Origin: Lentibacillus populi
GTDB taxonomy: Bacteria; Bacillota; Bacilli; Bacillales; Amphibacillaceae
Direction of reading: 5' to 3'
Length of the DNA: 62,043 nt
Assembly (NCBI GenBank): GCA_014642895.1
Contig: BMJD01000016.1
Location: 18,179-80,221, forward strand
Numbering within the stretch: position 1 is the stretch's first letter; the number at the start of each line of letters is the position of its first letter. The position numbers were made by a program, and so were the translations under genes. The notes beneath the pieces are model-generated. The model was not told the DNA's origin. It saw only the letters and a program-made list of their open reading frames with translations, and did not search any database. Shown piece by piece: positions 9,949 to 17,495 of the stretch.

Positions 9949-10228
9949 TAAAAAAACTCCCCACCCCCTAGTAGCTAAGCTAAGGGGCGAAGAGTTTGAT
10001 CTCACGCGGTACCACCCTTTTTCACTGCATGACATGGCAAGCAGTCTTCATTGGTCCGATGCATAACGGGCATCTGCCGAACAGATCTACTCACATTTCA
10101 ACCTGCCTATTCCGAAGTGCTGTCCATTGCCTGATCCACTGGTTTACACCACCCACCAGCTCTCTTAAGAACCCGATTCAATGCACCTGTCTTCTTCACT
10201 ATATTTACACAACTGTGAAAACTTGATT
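9949..10228 (-). promoter_or_regulatory. T-box leader of the aminotransferase-serA operon (serine AGC specifier)
   Basis: On the minus strand: stem I with AAGAGAGCTGG, a candidate specifier AGC (Ser) at 10119-10121, and the T-box motif AAAAGGGTGGTACCGCG (10005-10021). A strong terminator follows, AACTCTTCGCCCC...GGGGTGGGGAGTT then TTTTTTT (about 9949-9996). A serine specifier fits serA, the last gene of the operon. Confidence 0.88.
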
Positions 10229-10234
10229 TTTCTA

Positions 10235-10262
10235 ATCATAGCAAATTTAATTAGATTGTCAA
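10235..10262 (-). promoter_or_regulatory. Promoter of the serine T-box operon
   Basis: TTGACA (10262-10257), a 16-bp spacer and TATGAT (10240-10235) on the minus strand, immediately upstream of the T-box leader. Confidence 0.7.
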
Positions 10263-10387
10263 TAGCAATTTTGACAATTTTGAATTGATGATTTTATTGT
10301 AAGCGTTTAACCGTAGAAAGGACCTGCTTAAATTTTTTTAAAAAGGCTTATAAAAATTCCTTTTTTATAAGCCTCACCTCGAATTTT

Positions 10388-10939
10388 TTAAATTACCTTT
10401 GCACCAAGTGTATTAGCAAAATGCCCCAATGCCCATTCATGCCCAGCTCCATTAAAACTGGCAACCGCATCCTGATAAACCACTATTTTAAATCCTTTAT
10501 TGTACGCATCTACAGCAGTATGTAACACACAAATGTCGGTACATACCCCAACGAGATGTACCTCGTCAATTCCGCGTTCGCGTAATTTGATTTCCAAATC
10601 CGTTCCTGTGAATGCACTATAACGTGTTTTATCAAAATAATAGACATGTTTAGCATCTCGATTTGCCTCGTAGACCGCAGCCAGTTCGCCATAAAGATCC
10701 CGGCCTTTTGTTCCAATCACATTGTGGGCGGGAAATAGTGCTGACTCCGGATGATACTGGTCCCCTTCTTCATGTGCATCAATTGCGAATACAACATAAT
10801 CCCCCGCTTCAATAAATTCTTGCGTCAGTGCCACAATTTTGCCCTCAATTACCTGACCAGGTGCACCACTTGTGAGCTTTCCATCTTCAGCCACAAAATC
10901 GTACGTGTAGTCAATATTAATTAGTGCTCGTTTCCCCAT
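10388..10939 (-). CDS. pncA: Nicotinamidase / isochorismatase-family hydrolase
   Basis: Converts nicotinamide to nicotinic acid in NAD salvage. The 183-aa protein has the Asp-Lys-Cys triad of the family: D in INIDYTYDF (residue 9-10 region), K in YYFDKTRYSAF, and the nucleophile C in VGVCTDICVLHTA. The metal-binding residues fit the AIDAHEEGDQYHPES stretch. Length and motifs match Bacillus nicotinamidases such as YueJ. It is followed 17 bp upstream (in transcription order) by a small gene, with which it may be co-transcribed. Other isochorismatase-like activities cannot be excluded, but the motif set favours PncA. Confidence 0.88.
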   Translation of the reverse strand: MGKRALINIDYTYDFVAEDGKLTSGAPGQVIEGKIVALTQEFIEAGDYVVFAIDAHEEGDQYHPESALFPAHNVIGTKGRDLYGELAAVYEANRDAKHVYYFDKTRYSAFTGTDLEIKLRERGIDEVHLVGVCTDICVLHTAVDAYNKGFKIVVYQDAVASFNGAGHEWALGHFANTLGAKVI

Positions 10940-10956
10940 TGTTAGCCCTCCATTTG

Positions 10957-11217
10957 TTAGTTTATTTCAGCGAGTGGATCAAACCCGTCACCAACCATTT
11001 TGAACGAAGCTTTTCCCTCGTTTAATTCATTAACAAACACACCCCAGTTAGCCGCATTAACCGCAACCAAAAATAACCGATCCAGTACATCGATATCGTC
11101 AATAGCCATAATTTGTTCGGCAATATCGTCTGGCACATTGCCAAAGCGCATATTGATTAATCCCAATAGATCCTCTTTTTCTGTTATATTGATTGACGCA
11201 TGATGATCATGTTCCAT
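10957..11217 (-). CDS. Small protein resembling DUF4351 tail
   Basis: An 86-aa cytoplasmic protein without signal or membrane segment. The middle (LLGLINMRFGNVPDDIAEQI, then IDVLDRLFLVAVNAANW) resembles the short helical DUF4351 repeat found at the end of transposase-like Rpn proteins, but this one stands alone. I start at the ATG at 11217, preceded by GGAGGGATATGTG; the frame also opens five codons earlier. It is transcribed ahead of pncA with a 17-bp gap. Function is unknown. Confidence 0.6.
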   Translation of the reverse strand: MEHDHHASINITEKEDLLGLINMRFGNVPDDIAEQIMAIDDIDVLDRLFLVAVNAANWGVFVNELNEGKASFKMVGDGFDPLAEIN

Positions 11218-11329
11218 CACATATCCCTCCATAGTAGCCTAATTTTAGATTGCTTTACCATACCCAACAGAGCATCTACTGTAACTATAGCAAATTTCCA
11301 AAGTAATAAGGGTAGGACAATCAAACAAA

Positions 11330-12154
11330 TTATTGAACAATTATCGAATGTGACTCGCCTTTAACCCGCAATGCCGCATGATAGGTAGGACCAACTTTTG
11401 CCGTATAGGAAAACCCGTACGCTATCGCGGTGGTAACAAATTTTTTCGCAAGCTCCACCGCTTCAGCCATCATCTTCCCTTTAGCCAACTGTGCGGTAAT
11501 CGCAGCTGAATACGTGCAGCCGGCTCCACTTGTATGGACGGTATCAATTCGTGGTGCCTCATATGTAATGAACGATTTCCCGTCATATAGCACATCAATA
11601 GCGGGACCCTTTAAGCGTCCGCCTTTTACTAAAACATATTTCGGTCCGAGCTTGTGCAGATCAATAGCAGCTTGTTTTAGATCATCAACCTTATTTAACT
11701 TGCGGTCATCCAGCAAAAAGGATGCTTCAGGCATATTCGGTGTAATAATCGATGCCAATGGAAACAGTTCGGATTTCATTGCTTCAATTGCATCATCCTC
11801 AAGCAATTTGGAGTCCAGCTTCCCTACCATCACCGGATCAATCACAATATGGTCGGTCACGGAACTTTTTATGATTTTACTTGTTTTCAAAATAACTTCC
11901 TTGGAAAACAGCATCCCTGTTTTCAAGGCATCAATCCCAACCTGTTCAACTGCCGTCGCATATTGTGCTTCAATTGCCTCCATTGTTTGCGGATGAACAT
12001 TTTTATTTGTTTCCGGATGACGGGCAACGATCGCCGTAATCACACTCATTCCGTATACGTCAAGCTCCTGAAATGTTTTCAGATCCGCCTGAATTCCTGC
12101 ACTTCCACCCGCAGCCGATCCAGCGATTGTTAAAACTCGAGGTGGTTTACTCAT
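11330..12154 (-). CDS. pdxK: Pyridoxine/pyridoxal kinase (Bacillus PdxK type)
   Basis: Phosphorylates B6 vitamers for pyridoxal-phosphate salvage. The 274-aa protein belongs to the ribokinase fold: IAGSAAGGSAGIQADLKTF at the N-terminus, DPVMVGK in the middle, and the anion-hole/catalytic motif HTSGAGCTYSAAI near residue 220. The Cys in GAGCTY rather than the Asp of ThiD-type GAGDT is typical of Bacillus PdxK, which arose from a ThiD-like ancestor. The start ATG at 12154 follows AAGAAAGGAATG. A 7-codon-periodic repeat tract lies directly upstream. Confidence 0.88.
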   Translation of the reverse strand: MSKPPRVLTIAGSAAGGSAGIQADLKTFQELDVYGMSVITAIVARHPETNKNVHPQTMEAIEAQYATAVEQVGIDALKTGMLFSKEVILKTSKIIKSSVTDHIVIDPVMVGKLDSKLLEDDAIEAMKSELFPLASIITPNMPEASFLLDDRKLNKVDDLKQAAIDLHKLGPKYVLVKGGRLKGPAIDVLYDGKSFITYEAPRIDTVHTSGAGCTYSAAITAQLAKGKMMAEAVELAKKFVTTAIAYGFSYTAKVGPTYHAALRVKGESHSIIVQ

Positions 12155-12189
12155 CGTATCATTCCTTTCTTGATTATGTAGTGCCGTTT

Positions 12190-12330
12190 GTTAATATTGT
12201 TGTTTACTATTGATGTTACGTGTTTCACTGTCGATGTTACAACTTTTACTGTCGATGTCCGGACTTTCTCTGTTGATGTTACAACTTCTACTATCGATGT
12301 CCGAACTTTCTCTGTTGATGCTAAACGTTT
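12190..12330. repeat. Diverged 21-nt tandem repeats
   Basis: At least six units with strict 21-nt spacing, each carrying a TTGATGT/TCGATGT core (at about 12209, 12230, 12251, 12272, 12293 and 12314). The units have diverged more than those at 1-120, to which the core is related. The 21-nt period makes both strands read as seven-residue repeats (for example FTVDVTT), but no ribosome site precedes them. It fills the gap between pdxK and the DUF456 gene. Confidence 0.8.
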
Positions 12331-12381
12331 TAGTGTATCCGGCAAGCACATCTTTTTTTCGACTGCCCTTGAATCACCTTT

Positions 12382-12867
12382 CTACACCACCACTACAATT
12401 ATAAACCACACAATCATAATTAGCTGAATAATGACTTTTGCCACTGCCCCGCCTAAAAATCCGATTAACGAACCGAATGATGCACGAATCGCTTCATTAG
12501 CGGTTCGTTGCTGCATCATTTCAATGACAAATACAACGATAAATGGCAAAACAATAATGCCAAATGGCGGAATCACAAACGATCCAATTATTACGGCAAT
12601 TGCTGCCCCCCGTTCGCCCCATTTACTGCCTCCATATTTTTTGACAAAATAACTGTTTGCAATGATGTCAGATCCGATGAGAACAATTGTCAAAATAGCC
12701 ATTGCCAGCCAAAAGGTTGTCGTTAGCTCACTTGCGTCAATTACGAAATGATATAACAAAAACCCAACCCAAATCACTAGTGGTGATGGAATAATCGGAA
12801 AAATAATCCCGGCAAAGCTCAAGATAAATAGTGCAATGATAACGATCCATATTAGAATATCAATCAT
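12382..12867 (-). CDS. DUF456 membrane protein
   Basis: A 161-aa integral membrane protein with four to five hydrophobic segments. The sequence FAGIIFPIIPSPLVIWVGFL near the N-terminus and the loop KYGGSKWGERGAA followed by FVIPPFGIIVLPF are the hallmark blocks of DUF456 (YqgC-like) proteins. Function is unknown in the family. It is separated by 12 bp from the plsY-like gene upstream and is probably co-transcribed with it, which places it with envelope lipid genes. Confidence 0.85.
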   Translation of the reverse strand: MIDILIWIVIIALFILSFAGIIFPIIPSPLVIWVGFLLYHFVIDASELTTTFWLAMAILTIVLIGSDIIANSYFVKKYGGSKWGERGAAIAVIIGSFVIPPFGIIVLPFIVVFVIEMMQQRTANEAIRASFGSLIGFLGGAVAKVIIQLIMIVWFIIVVVV

Positions 12868-12879
12868 GTATCCCTCCAG

Positions 12880-13503
12880 TTAGTCTGTGTTTTTTTGGAA
12901 AAAACTAGATATCCTCGCTTCTTCCCTCGCTAAAATACGTTTGTAATTCTCTAAGTGCTTCATAATCGATAATACCGATAACAATACAACAACCATTGTG
13001 GGCTCAATACCGAAGAAATAATACGTCGTTACTAAAAATGATAAATACATAAACAATACGCCGATAACCAAATAATCCGTTGCAAATGTTAAAATCAGCA
13101 ATATACCAATCCCGATACAAGCAATTTTCCAATCAATGGCCAGTAGCACTCCTACGAGTGAAGCTGTCCCTTTTCCGCCACTAAAGTTCATAGTAACAGG
13201 ATAAACGTGGCCGGTAATGATAAATAGTGCATTAATATAAATCATTAGTGTTTGTGCTTCACCTGTAATTCCATTTTCGTTTAAAATATATAGCAGTAAG
13301 ATAATCGATAATGTCGCTTTAAAAATATCAATAAGTGCAACCAAAATTCCGTATTTCCAGCCAAGTAATATAGTTGTATTCGATGCACCGGCATTTTTTA
13401 CTCCGGCGCTTTTTATATCGACCTTTTTATATTTGCCAACAATTTGCGAGCCATGTAAACAGCCAAATGCATAGCCAATCAGGCAACTCAAAAAATAAAA
13501 CAT
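12880..13503 (-). CDS. plsY: PlsY-family glycerol-3-phosphate acyltransferase
   Basis: Transfers acyl groups from acyl-phosphate to glycerol-3-phosphate in the membrane, the first step of phospholipid synthesis. The 207-aa protein shows the three PlsY motifs: an altered first motif (GCLHGSQIVGK), the second motif KNAGASNT, and the glycine-rich HVYPVTMNFSGGKGTAS block. KHLENYKRI near the C-terminus is also conserved. About five membrane segments are visible. The divergence in the first motif (H-G-S rather than the S-G-S-IP-T form) suggests a second, diverged PlsY copy rather than the housekeeping one. Confidence 0.82.
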   Translation of the reverse strand: MFYFLSCLIGYAFGCLHGSQIVGKYKKVDIKSAGVKNAGASNTTILLGWKYGILVALIDIFKATLSIILLLYILNENGITGEAQTLMIYINALFIITGHVYPVTMNFSGGKGTASLVGVLLAIDWKIACIGIGILLILTFATDYLVIGVLFMYLSFLVTTYYFFGIEPTMVVVLLSVLSIMKHLENYKRILAREEARISSFFQKNTD

Positions 13504-13659
13504 TGTCTCCCCCTTTCATGATTATTTTATATATATACAATCGACAACTCAAGCCAGTCAGGGTACATTATAATACGAATTATACATGGAAAAGTTTCAA
13601 AAGTGATGCCTTCTACATGATACTGCTGTACGATTATTTATTAAAGGAGAACCAGCGGA

Positions 13660-14235
13660 TTGAAAAAGATAAACAAAGATCTTCTGACATGGATTATCAT
13701 CATCCTGTTTTTTACAGCGGTGATCGTTATATATAATAAAGTAAATAACAATCAATATATTGACCAGGGGGAAAATACCACGCTCCCAACCGAACTGCAC
13801 CCAACGGTTGAGAAAAAGAAAAATACACTCCTGAAAAAAACAACTGCTATTGGTATTGATGTTGTCATTACAGAAGGAGTACGTACGGTCGAGGAACAAG
13901 ATGATTTGTATGCACAAGGCAGATCAAAAAAAGGGGAAATTATTACCCATTCCAAAGGCGGTGAATCGTATCACAATTATGGCCTTGCCTTTGATTATGC
14001 ATTACAGAACGGGGAGGGGGAAATTATTTGGGACTTGCAGTACGATGGCAACCAAAATGGGGAATCTGACTGGTTCGAAGTCGCGGATATCGCAAAAAGC
14101 CTCGGATTCACCTGGGGCGGCGACTGGAAACACTTCACAGACTACCCACATCTGCAAATGGATTTCGGCTTAAGTATTAACCAGCTGCAAAAAGGGCTGC
14201 GGCCGGAAGTAAAAGATGATGAACAATTGGAGTAA
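13660..14235 (+). CDS. M15-family peptidoglycan peptidase (CwlK-like)
   Basis: A 191-aa membrane-anchored cell-wall hydrolase, probably an L-alanyl-D-glutamate or D,D/L,D endopeptidase like B. subtilis CwlK. Residues 8-25 form an N-terminal anchor (LLTWIIIILFFTAVIVIYN). The zinc-site blocks of VanY/M15 enzymes are seen: TEGVRTVEEQDDLYAQGRS, SYHNYGLAFDYAL (H-x6-D) and GGDWKHFTDYPHLQM (final His). The start is TTG at 13660 with AAAGGAGA upstream. It is a monocistronic gene, divergent from plsY and ended by a strong terminator. Confidence 0.88.
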   Translation: MKKINKDLLTWIIIILFFTAVIVIYNKVNNNQYIDQGENTTLPTELHPTVEKKKNTLLKKTTAIGIDVVITEGVRTVEEQDDLYAQGRSKKGEIITHSKGGESYHNYGLAFDYALQNGEGEIIWDLQYDGNQNGESDWFEVADIAKSLGFTWGGDWKHFTDYPHLQMDFGLSINQLQKGLRPEVKDDEQLE

Positions 14236-14303
14236 ATTGTAGCGAGGGGAGGACTGCACTCAATCAGGAAACAATCAACTGATTTCCGGGATCGTTCATT
14301 TAT

Positions 14304-14358
14304 AAAAAAAGCATGCAATTTTCTTTGTTTCCCATAAAAAATTGCATGCTCCCTTTTT
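14304..14358. terminator. Bidirectional terminator
   Basis: GCATGCAATTTT (14311-14322) pairs with AAAATTGCATGC (14338-14349). A-rich and T-rich flanks lie on both sides (CCCTTTTTTT on +). It sits between the convergent M15 peptidase and ytzI. Confidence 0.85.
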
Positions 14359-14359
14359 T

Positions 14360-14512
14360 TCACTCATTAACGATCTGATTTCTATTATCAAGATCCTCTT
14401 CCGGCAATGGATCAATTGTATGTTTATACGCATACCCTTTTGAAATTGAAACCAATGTCAGTACGAGGATAATCAGGATAATCGCAATTGCTACCAAAAT
14501 ATAAAACAGCAT
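14360..14512 (-). CDS. ytzI: YtzI-like small membrane protein
   Basis: A 50-aa protein too short for usual ORF cut-offs. One N-terminal membrane helix (LVAIAIILIILVLTLVSIS) is followed by KGYAYKHTIDPLPEED, which matches the conserved YtzI tail of Bacillaceae. A GAGGGAG ribosome site lies seven bases before the ATG, and the start codon directly abuts the stop of the acetyltransferase, so translation is probably coupled. Function is unknown. Confidence 0.8.
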   Translation of the reverse strand: MLFYILVAIAIILIILVLTLVSISKGYAYKHTIDPLPEEDLDNRNQIVNE

Positions 14513-14950
14513 CTAATTTTCTCCCTCTAAATATTTTATATAAACCTGGTTCTTCTGTTTCCAGCCGTTACGCTTAAAGAAATCATGTACAGCCAAATTC
14601 GTTGTTGATATGGTTGCCGTTATTTGTACAGCATCCTTCTTTACCGCCAATCTCTCCAGCTTTTGATATAGATGCTCATCAAGACCTTTTCCCGCATACC
14701 CGCTCTTAATAGAAAGCTTATCAATATGGAATTCGCCCGCAGTCTGATCCATACGAAACAAAATGAACGCCACTATTACACCTGACTTTTCCACAACAAG
14801 CAATCGCACATTGTCCTGCTTCAGGCAATCAACAAAAAATTCCTTCTCCAGTTTACCCGGTTCAGCGGCTAAATGGATATTTTCACACGTGTCATTTAGT
14901 TTAGCCAGCTCGGCAAAATCCCCCAGCCTTGCTTCTCTAATCTTATACAT
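14513..14950 (-). CDS. GNAT-family N-acetyltransferase
   Basis: A 145-aa cytoplasmic acetyl-CoA-dependent transferase. The N-terminus (YKIREARLGDFAELAKLND) is a standard GNAT opening. The acyl-CoA loop appears as SIKSGYAGKGLDEHLYQKLE, where the R/Q-x-x-G-x-G/A signature is YAGKGL. The C-terminal block NLAVHDFFKRNGWKQ is also typical. The substrate is unknown. It lies 11 bp after panE and directly abuts ytzI, suggesting a three-gene transcription unit. Confidence 0.82.
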   Translation of the reverse strand: MYKIREARLGDFAELAKLNDTCENIHLAAEPGKLEKEFFVDCLKQDNVRLLVVEKSGVIVAFILFRMDQTAGEFHIDKLSIKSGYAGKGLDEHLYQKLERLAVKKDAVQITATISTTNLAVHDFFKRNGWKQKNQVYIKYLEGEN

Positions 14951-14961
14951 CCATTACCTCC

Positions 14962-15876
14962 TTAGGCTTTCTCAAACGGTTTTATCAGTCCGTAAACCGT
15001 TTCTGTATACGGCATTTCAACACCGGCAGCTTTCGATAAACGCAGTGCTCCACCCTGCAAGTGGTCCACCTCTAATGGTAAACCTTTACGGCGATCCTGA
15101 TGCATGGAGGAAGTTGCATCTTCCGGTAAATGCAATAATTTGGCTTTGGCCATTTCCACGTCATCACCTGGTATTTCTACATTATAGGCCTTCGCTAGCG
15201 TTCGCATTTCCTGCAAGATCATTTCAGCAATCCGAAATGTGCTGTCGTGATCCCGAATCTCGCCAATTGGCAGATTTGCTGCAGTTGTAATGCCGGAAAA
15301 TGCCGTGATAAACGTATACTTTTTCCAGAGTTCAAGTAAAATGGTATCACTATTAATACCGTTTACATTTGCTTTATGACAAAGATTCTCCAGTTGATTG
15401 CAAATCGTTGTTTGCGTTGGCTCCAGCTGCCCGAAAACCAAATCATGAAAATCGCTTGAATGAATAACATGGCCATTTTCATCTAATGTTGCAATGATAA
15501 AAGAAAGGCCACCAATGACTGCATCTTTGCCAAGCTGATCCTGCAAATAGCTGATATGCTCGATCCCATTTAAAACCGGCAAAACATGAGCACCTTTTTT
15601 GGTTAATGTCTTCAGATCTGCTAACGTACCTGGTAAGTGATAACCCTTGACACTTACCAATACAAGATCTGCCGTCTCAATTTCCGCTGCATCAGTTGCT
15701 ATTTTTGGGTTTGTAACCGTGTAATCCCCTGATGGGCTATTGAGCTTTATGTGGTTTTTTTCAATCTGCTTTGCACGCCTTTCCCGAACTAAAAAAGTGA
15801 CGTTTGCCCCACCTTCCAGAAAGCGGGCTCCAAAATAAGACCCTAATGCACCTGCACCGATTACAACGATATTCAT
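14962..15876 (-). CDS. panE: 2-dehydropantoate 2-reductase family (ApbA/PanE)
   Basis: Probably reduces ketopantoate to pantoate with NADPH in the coenzyme A pathway. The 304-aa protein has the dinucleotide motif VIGAGALGSYFGARFLEGG at residues 5-22, the SVKGYHL lysine block (about 75) and the C-terminal WKKYTFITAFSGITTAANL and SSMHQDRRKGLPLEVDHLQG blocks of the family. Bacillaceae often have several ApbA/PanE paralogues, so the physiological substrate is not certain. Confidence 0.85.
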   Translation of the reverse strand: MNIVVIGAGALGSYFGARFLEGGANVTFLVRERRAKQIEKNHIKLNSPSGDYTVTNPKIATDAAEIETADLVLVSVKGYHLPGTLADLKTLTKKGAHVLPVLNGIEHISYLQDQLGKDAVIGGLSFIIATLDENGHVIHSSDFHDLVFGQLEPTQTTICNQLENLCHKANVNGINSDTILLELWKKYTFITAFSGITTAANLPIGEIRDHDSTFRIAEMILQEMRTLAKAYNVEIPGDDVEMAKAKLLHLPEDATSSMHQDRRKGLPLEVDHLQGGALRLSKAAGVEMPYTETVYGLIKPFEKA

Positions 15877-16257
15877 TCTGTCCCCTCCATATAAATCAAC
15901 TTGATGTTATCGTACCGTGATTCTTATACTTTGTCTATATCCAACGCTTCAGAAAGTTTCCACACGGTAATTTCAGCAGTTTTTGAGTATACACGAGCAT
16001 TATGCCATATATACAAGCATATGTTGATATAAAACAGCTTGATGGAGCTTACCATTTTATATGCCATTTAAATCGCAATTATCTAAATATACTGCGTTTG
16101 AGAAACTGCAAGAATGTCTTTACTATTAAAGAGTGTCCGCTAAAAAGCAACTTCAGCCCAATTTTCTCCGAAAAACAAATAGTATTTTTCACCTAAATCA
16201 CAGGTAGTTCAATAGTGTTACTCATACTCCTGTTACTAATCACGATCATTCAGGTTT

Positions 16258-16295
16258 TTTAAATCGGAATCTATAACCGATTTAAATTTTTTATT
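16258..16295 (+). terminator. AT-rich hairpin with T run upstream of ehuB
   Basis: TTTAAATCGG (16258-16267) and CCGATTTAAA (16277-16286) form a perfect 10-bp stem followed by TTTTTTATT. It may terminate read-through ahead of ehuB or act as an operator. The rest of the 15877-16377 gap shows nothing I can name. Confidence 0.45.
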
Positions 16296-16377
16296 ATCAA
16301 ACCATTTATCGAAACATTGATTGGAAAAATGTTTTTCGGTTAATGTTTTAAAATAAAAGGGGAGGTCTTTTTAGAAA

Positions 16378-17268
16378 ATGAAGAAAATTTTACTTATATC
16401 TGTATGTTGCCTTGTGCTCATTATGCTGGCAGCATGCGGATCAGATGACGCAAGTGGAGATGGCGGAAAAAATGGTAATCTGCTGAATGAACTAAAAGAA
16501 AAAGGTACCGTAACTGTCGGTTTTGCCAATGAAGAGCCATATGCGTATCAGAACGATGAAGGCGAACTCAAAGGTGCTGCAGTGGACATTGCAACAGCCG
16601 TTTTTAAAGAACTTGGTGTTGATAACGTAGAAGGTCAGCTTGCTGATTTCAAACAATTAATCCCAGGTCTTAATGCCGGGAAATTCGATATCGTGACAGC
16701 TGGAATGGCGATTACCCCTGACCGCTGTGAAAACGCCGATTTTGGTGAACCGGAAATGATGTATGGGGAAGGGTTAATTGTCCAGAAAGGAAACCCGCTT
16801 GACTTGCACAGCTATAAGGATCTAGCTGAAAAGAATGCTACCGTGTCAATCATGTCCTCAGCAACGGAAAATGAATTTGTTAAAAAGGAAGGGGTTAGCG
16901 AAGATCAAATTCAATCTGCCCCAGACATTCCGGCAACATTTTCAGCTGTCGAGTCAGGACGTGCTGATGCAACAACAGGAACTGAAATGACGGTAAAAAT
17001 GGCTTTGAAATCTTCCGGGAATGACAAGTTGGAATTTGTGGAGGATTTTGAGCAGCCTGAAGATATTGAAGGAGTTCCAAGCTATGGGGCAGCTGCTTTT
17101 CACAAAGACAACGATAAATTGCGTGAAGCATATAATGAAAAATTGGCTGAATTAAAAGAGAGCGGCAAAATTGCTGAAATTTTAGAAGCTAACGGCTTTA
17201 ATGGGGAAACAAACAGTGTCCCTGATGGTATTACAGCCGAAAGCGTTTGTAGCGGGGAAAACTATTAG
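16378..17268 (+). CDS. ehuB: Ectoine/hydroxyectoine ABC transporter, substrate-binding lipoprotein
   Basis: Captures ectoine and hydroxyectoine outside the cell for import as compatible solutes or nutrients. The 296-aa protein starts with a lipoprotein signal (LIMLAACG, Cys at 20). The mature SBP_bac_3 domain contains GTVTVGFANEEPYAY and the EhuB-specific stretch MAITPDRCENADFGEPEMM, then VQKGNPLDLHSYKDL. RBS GGGGAGG lies upstream of the ATG. It is the first gene of ehuBCDA, but a 227-bp gap containing two copies of a 57-bp repeat and a hairpin separates it from ehuC. That would favour higher expression of the binding protein. Confidence 0.92.
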   Translation: MKKILLISVCCLVLIMLAACGSDDASGDGGKNGNLLNELKEKGTVTVGFANEEPYAYQNDEGELKGAAVDIATAVFKELGVDNVEGQLADFKQLIPGLNAGKFDIVTAGMAITPDRCENADFGEPEMMYGEGLIVQKGNPLDLHSYKDLAEKNATVSIMSSATENEFVKKEGVSEDQIQSAPDIPATFSAVESGRADATTGTEMTVKMALKSSGNDKLEFVEDFEQPEDIEGVPSYGAAAFHKDNDKLREAYNEKLAELKESGKIAEILEANGFNGETNSVPDGITAESVCSGENY

Positions 17269-17325
17269 AGGGCGTTCATAAAATCACCAAATGATAAGCG
17301 CGACTTTTTGAACACGCACTATTAA
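17268..17325 (+). repeat. 57-bp palindromic repeat, copy 1
   Basis: Imperfect palindrome running GAGGGCGTTCATAAAATC to GACTTTTTGAACACGCACTA. It matches copies at 17412-17468 and 26463-26521, and its first bases overlap the ehuB stop. Confidence 0.8.
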
Positions 17326-17365
17326 ACATATTTTCATAGGATACCAATTATCCGAAACGAACTCC

Positions 17366-17404
17366 ATAGGGTCAGACTCCCTTACCCAGGGGGGCTGGCC
17401 CTAT
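17366..17404 (+). terminator. Hairpin between ehuB and ehuC
   Basis: ATAGGGTCAG (17366-17375) pairs with CTGGCCCTAT (17395-17404) with one mismatch. No T run follows, so it may act as a partial terminator or an mRNA 3'-end stabiliser protecting the ehuB message. Confidence 0.5.
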
Positions 17405-17411
17405 ACTTTAT

Positions 17412-17468
17412 AGAGGATGTTCAAAAAGTCATCAAACGATAAGCGGCGACTTTTATATACACACTTAT
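17412..17468 (+). repeat. 57-bp palindromic repeat, copy 2
   Basis: GAGGATGTTCAAAAAGTCAT to AAGCGGCGACTTTTATATAC; second copy of the family, only 87 bp from copy 1 and in the same orientation. Confidence 0.8.
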
Positions 17469-17495
17469 TGCATATTCATCATGTAAAACGAAGGA

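Noticed and set aside
10291-10305. A second cre-like site TGTAAGCGTTTAACC
   Set aside because: The right half is shifted by one base relative to the consensus and it lies outside a clear promoter context.
12151-12351. 66-aa minus-strand frame with seven-residue repeats before pdxK
   Set aside because: It arises from the 21-nt period, both strands are open, there is no ribosome site, and the related array at 1-120 has a 20-nt period that would not keep a frame.
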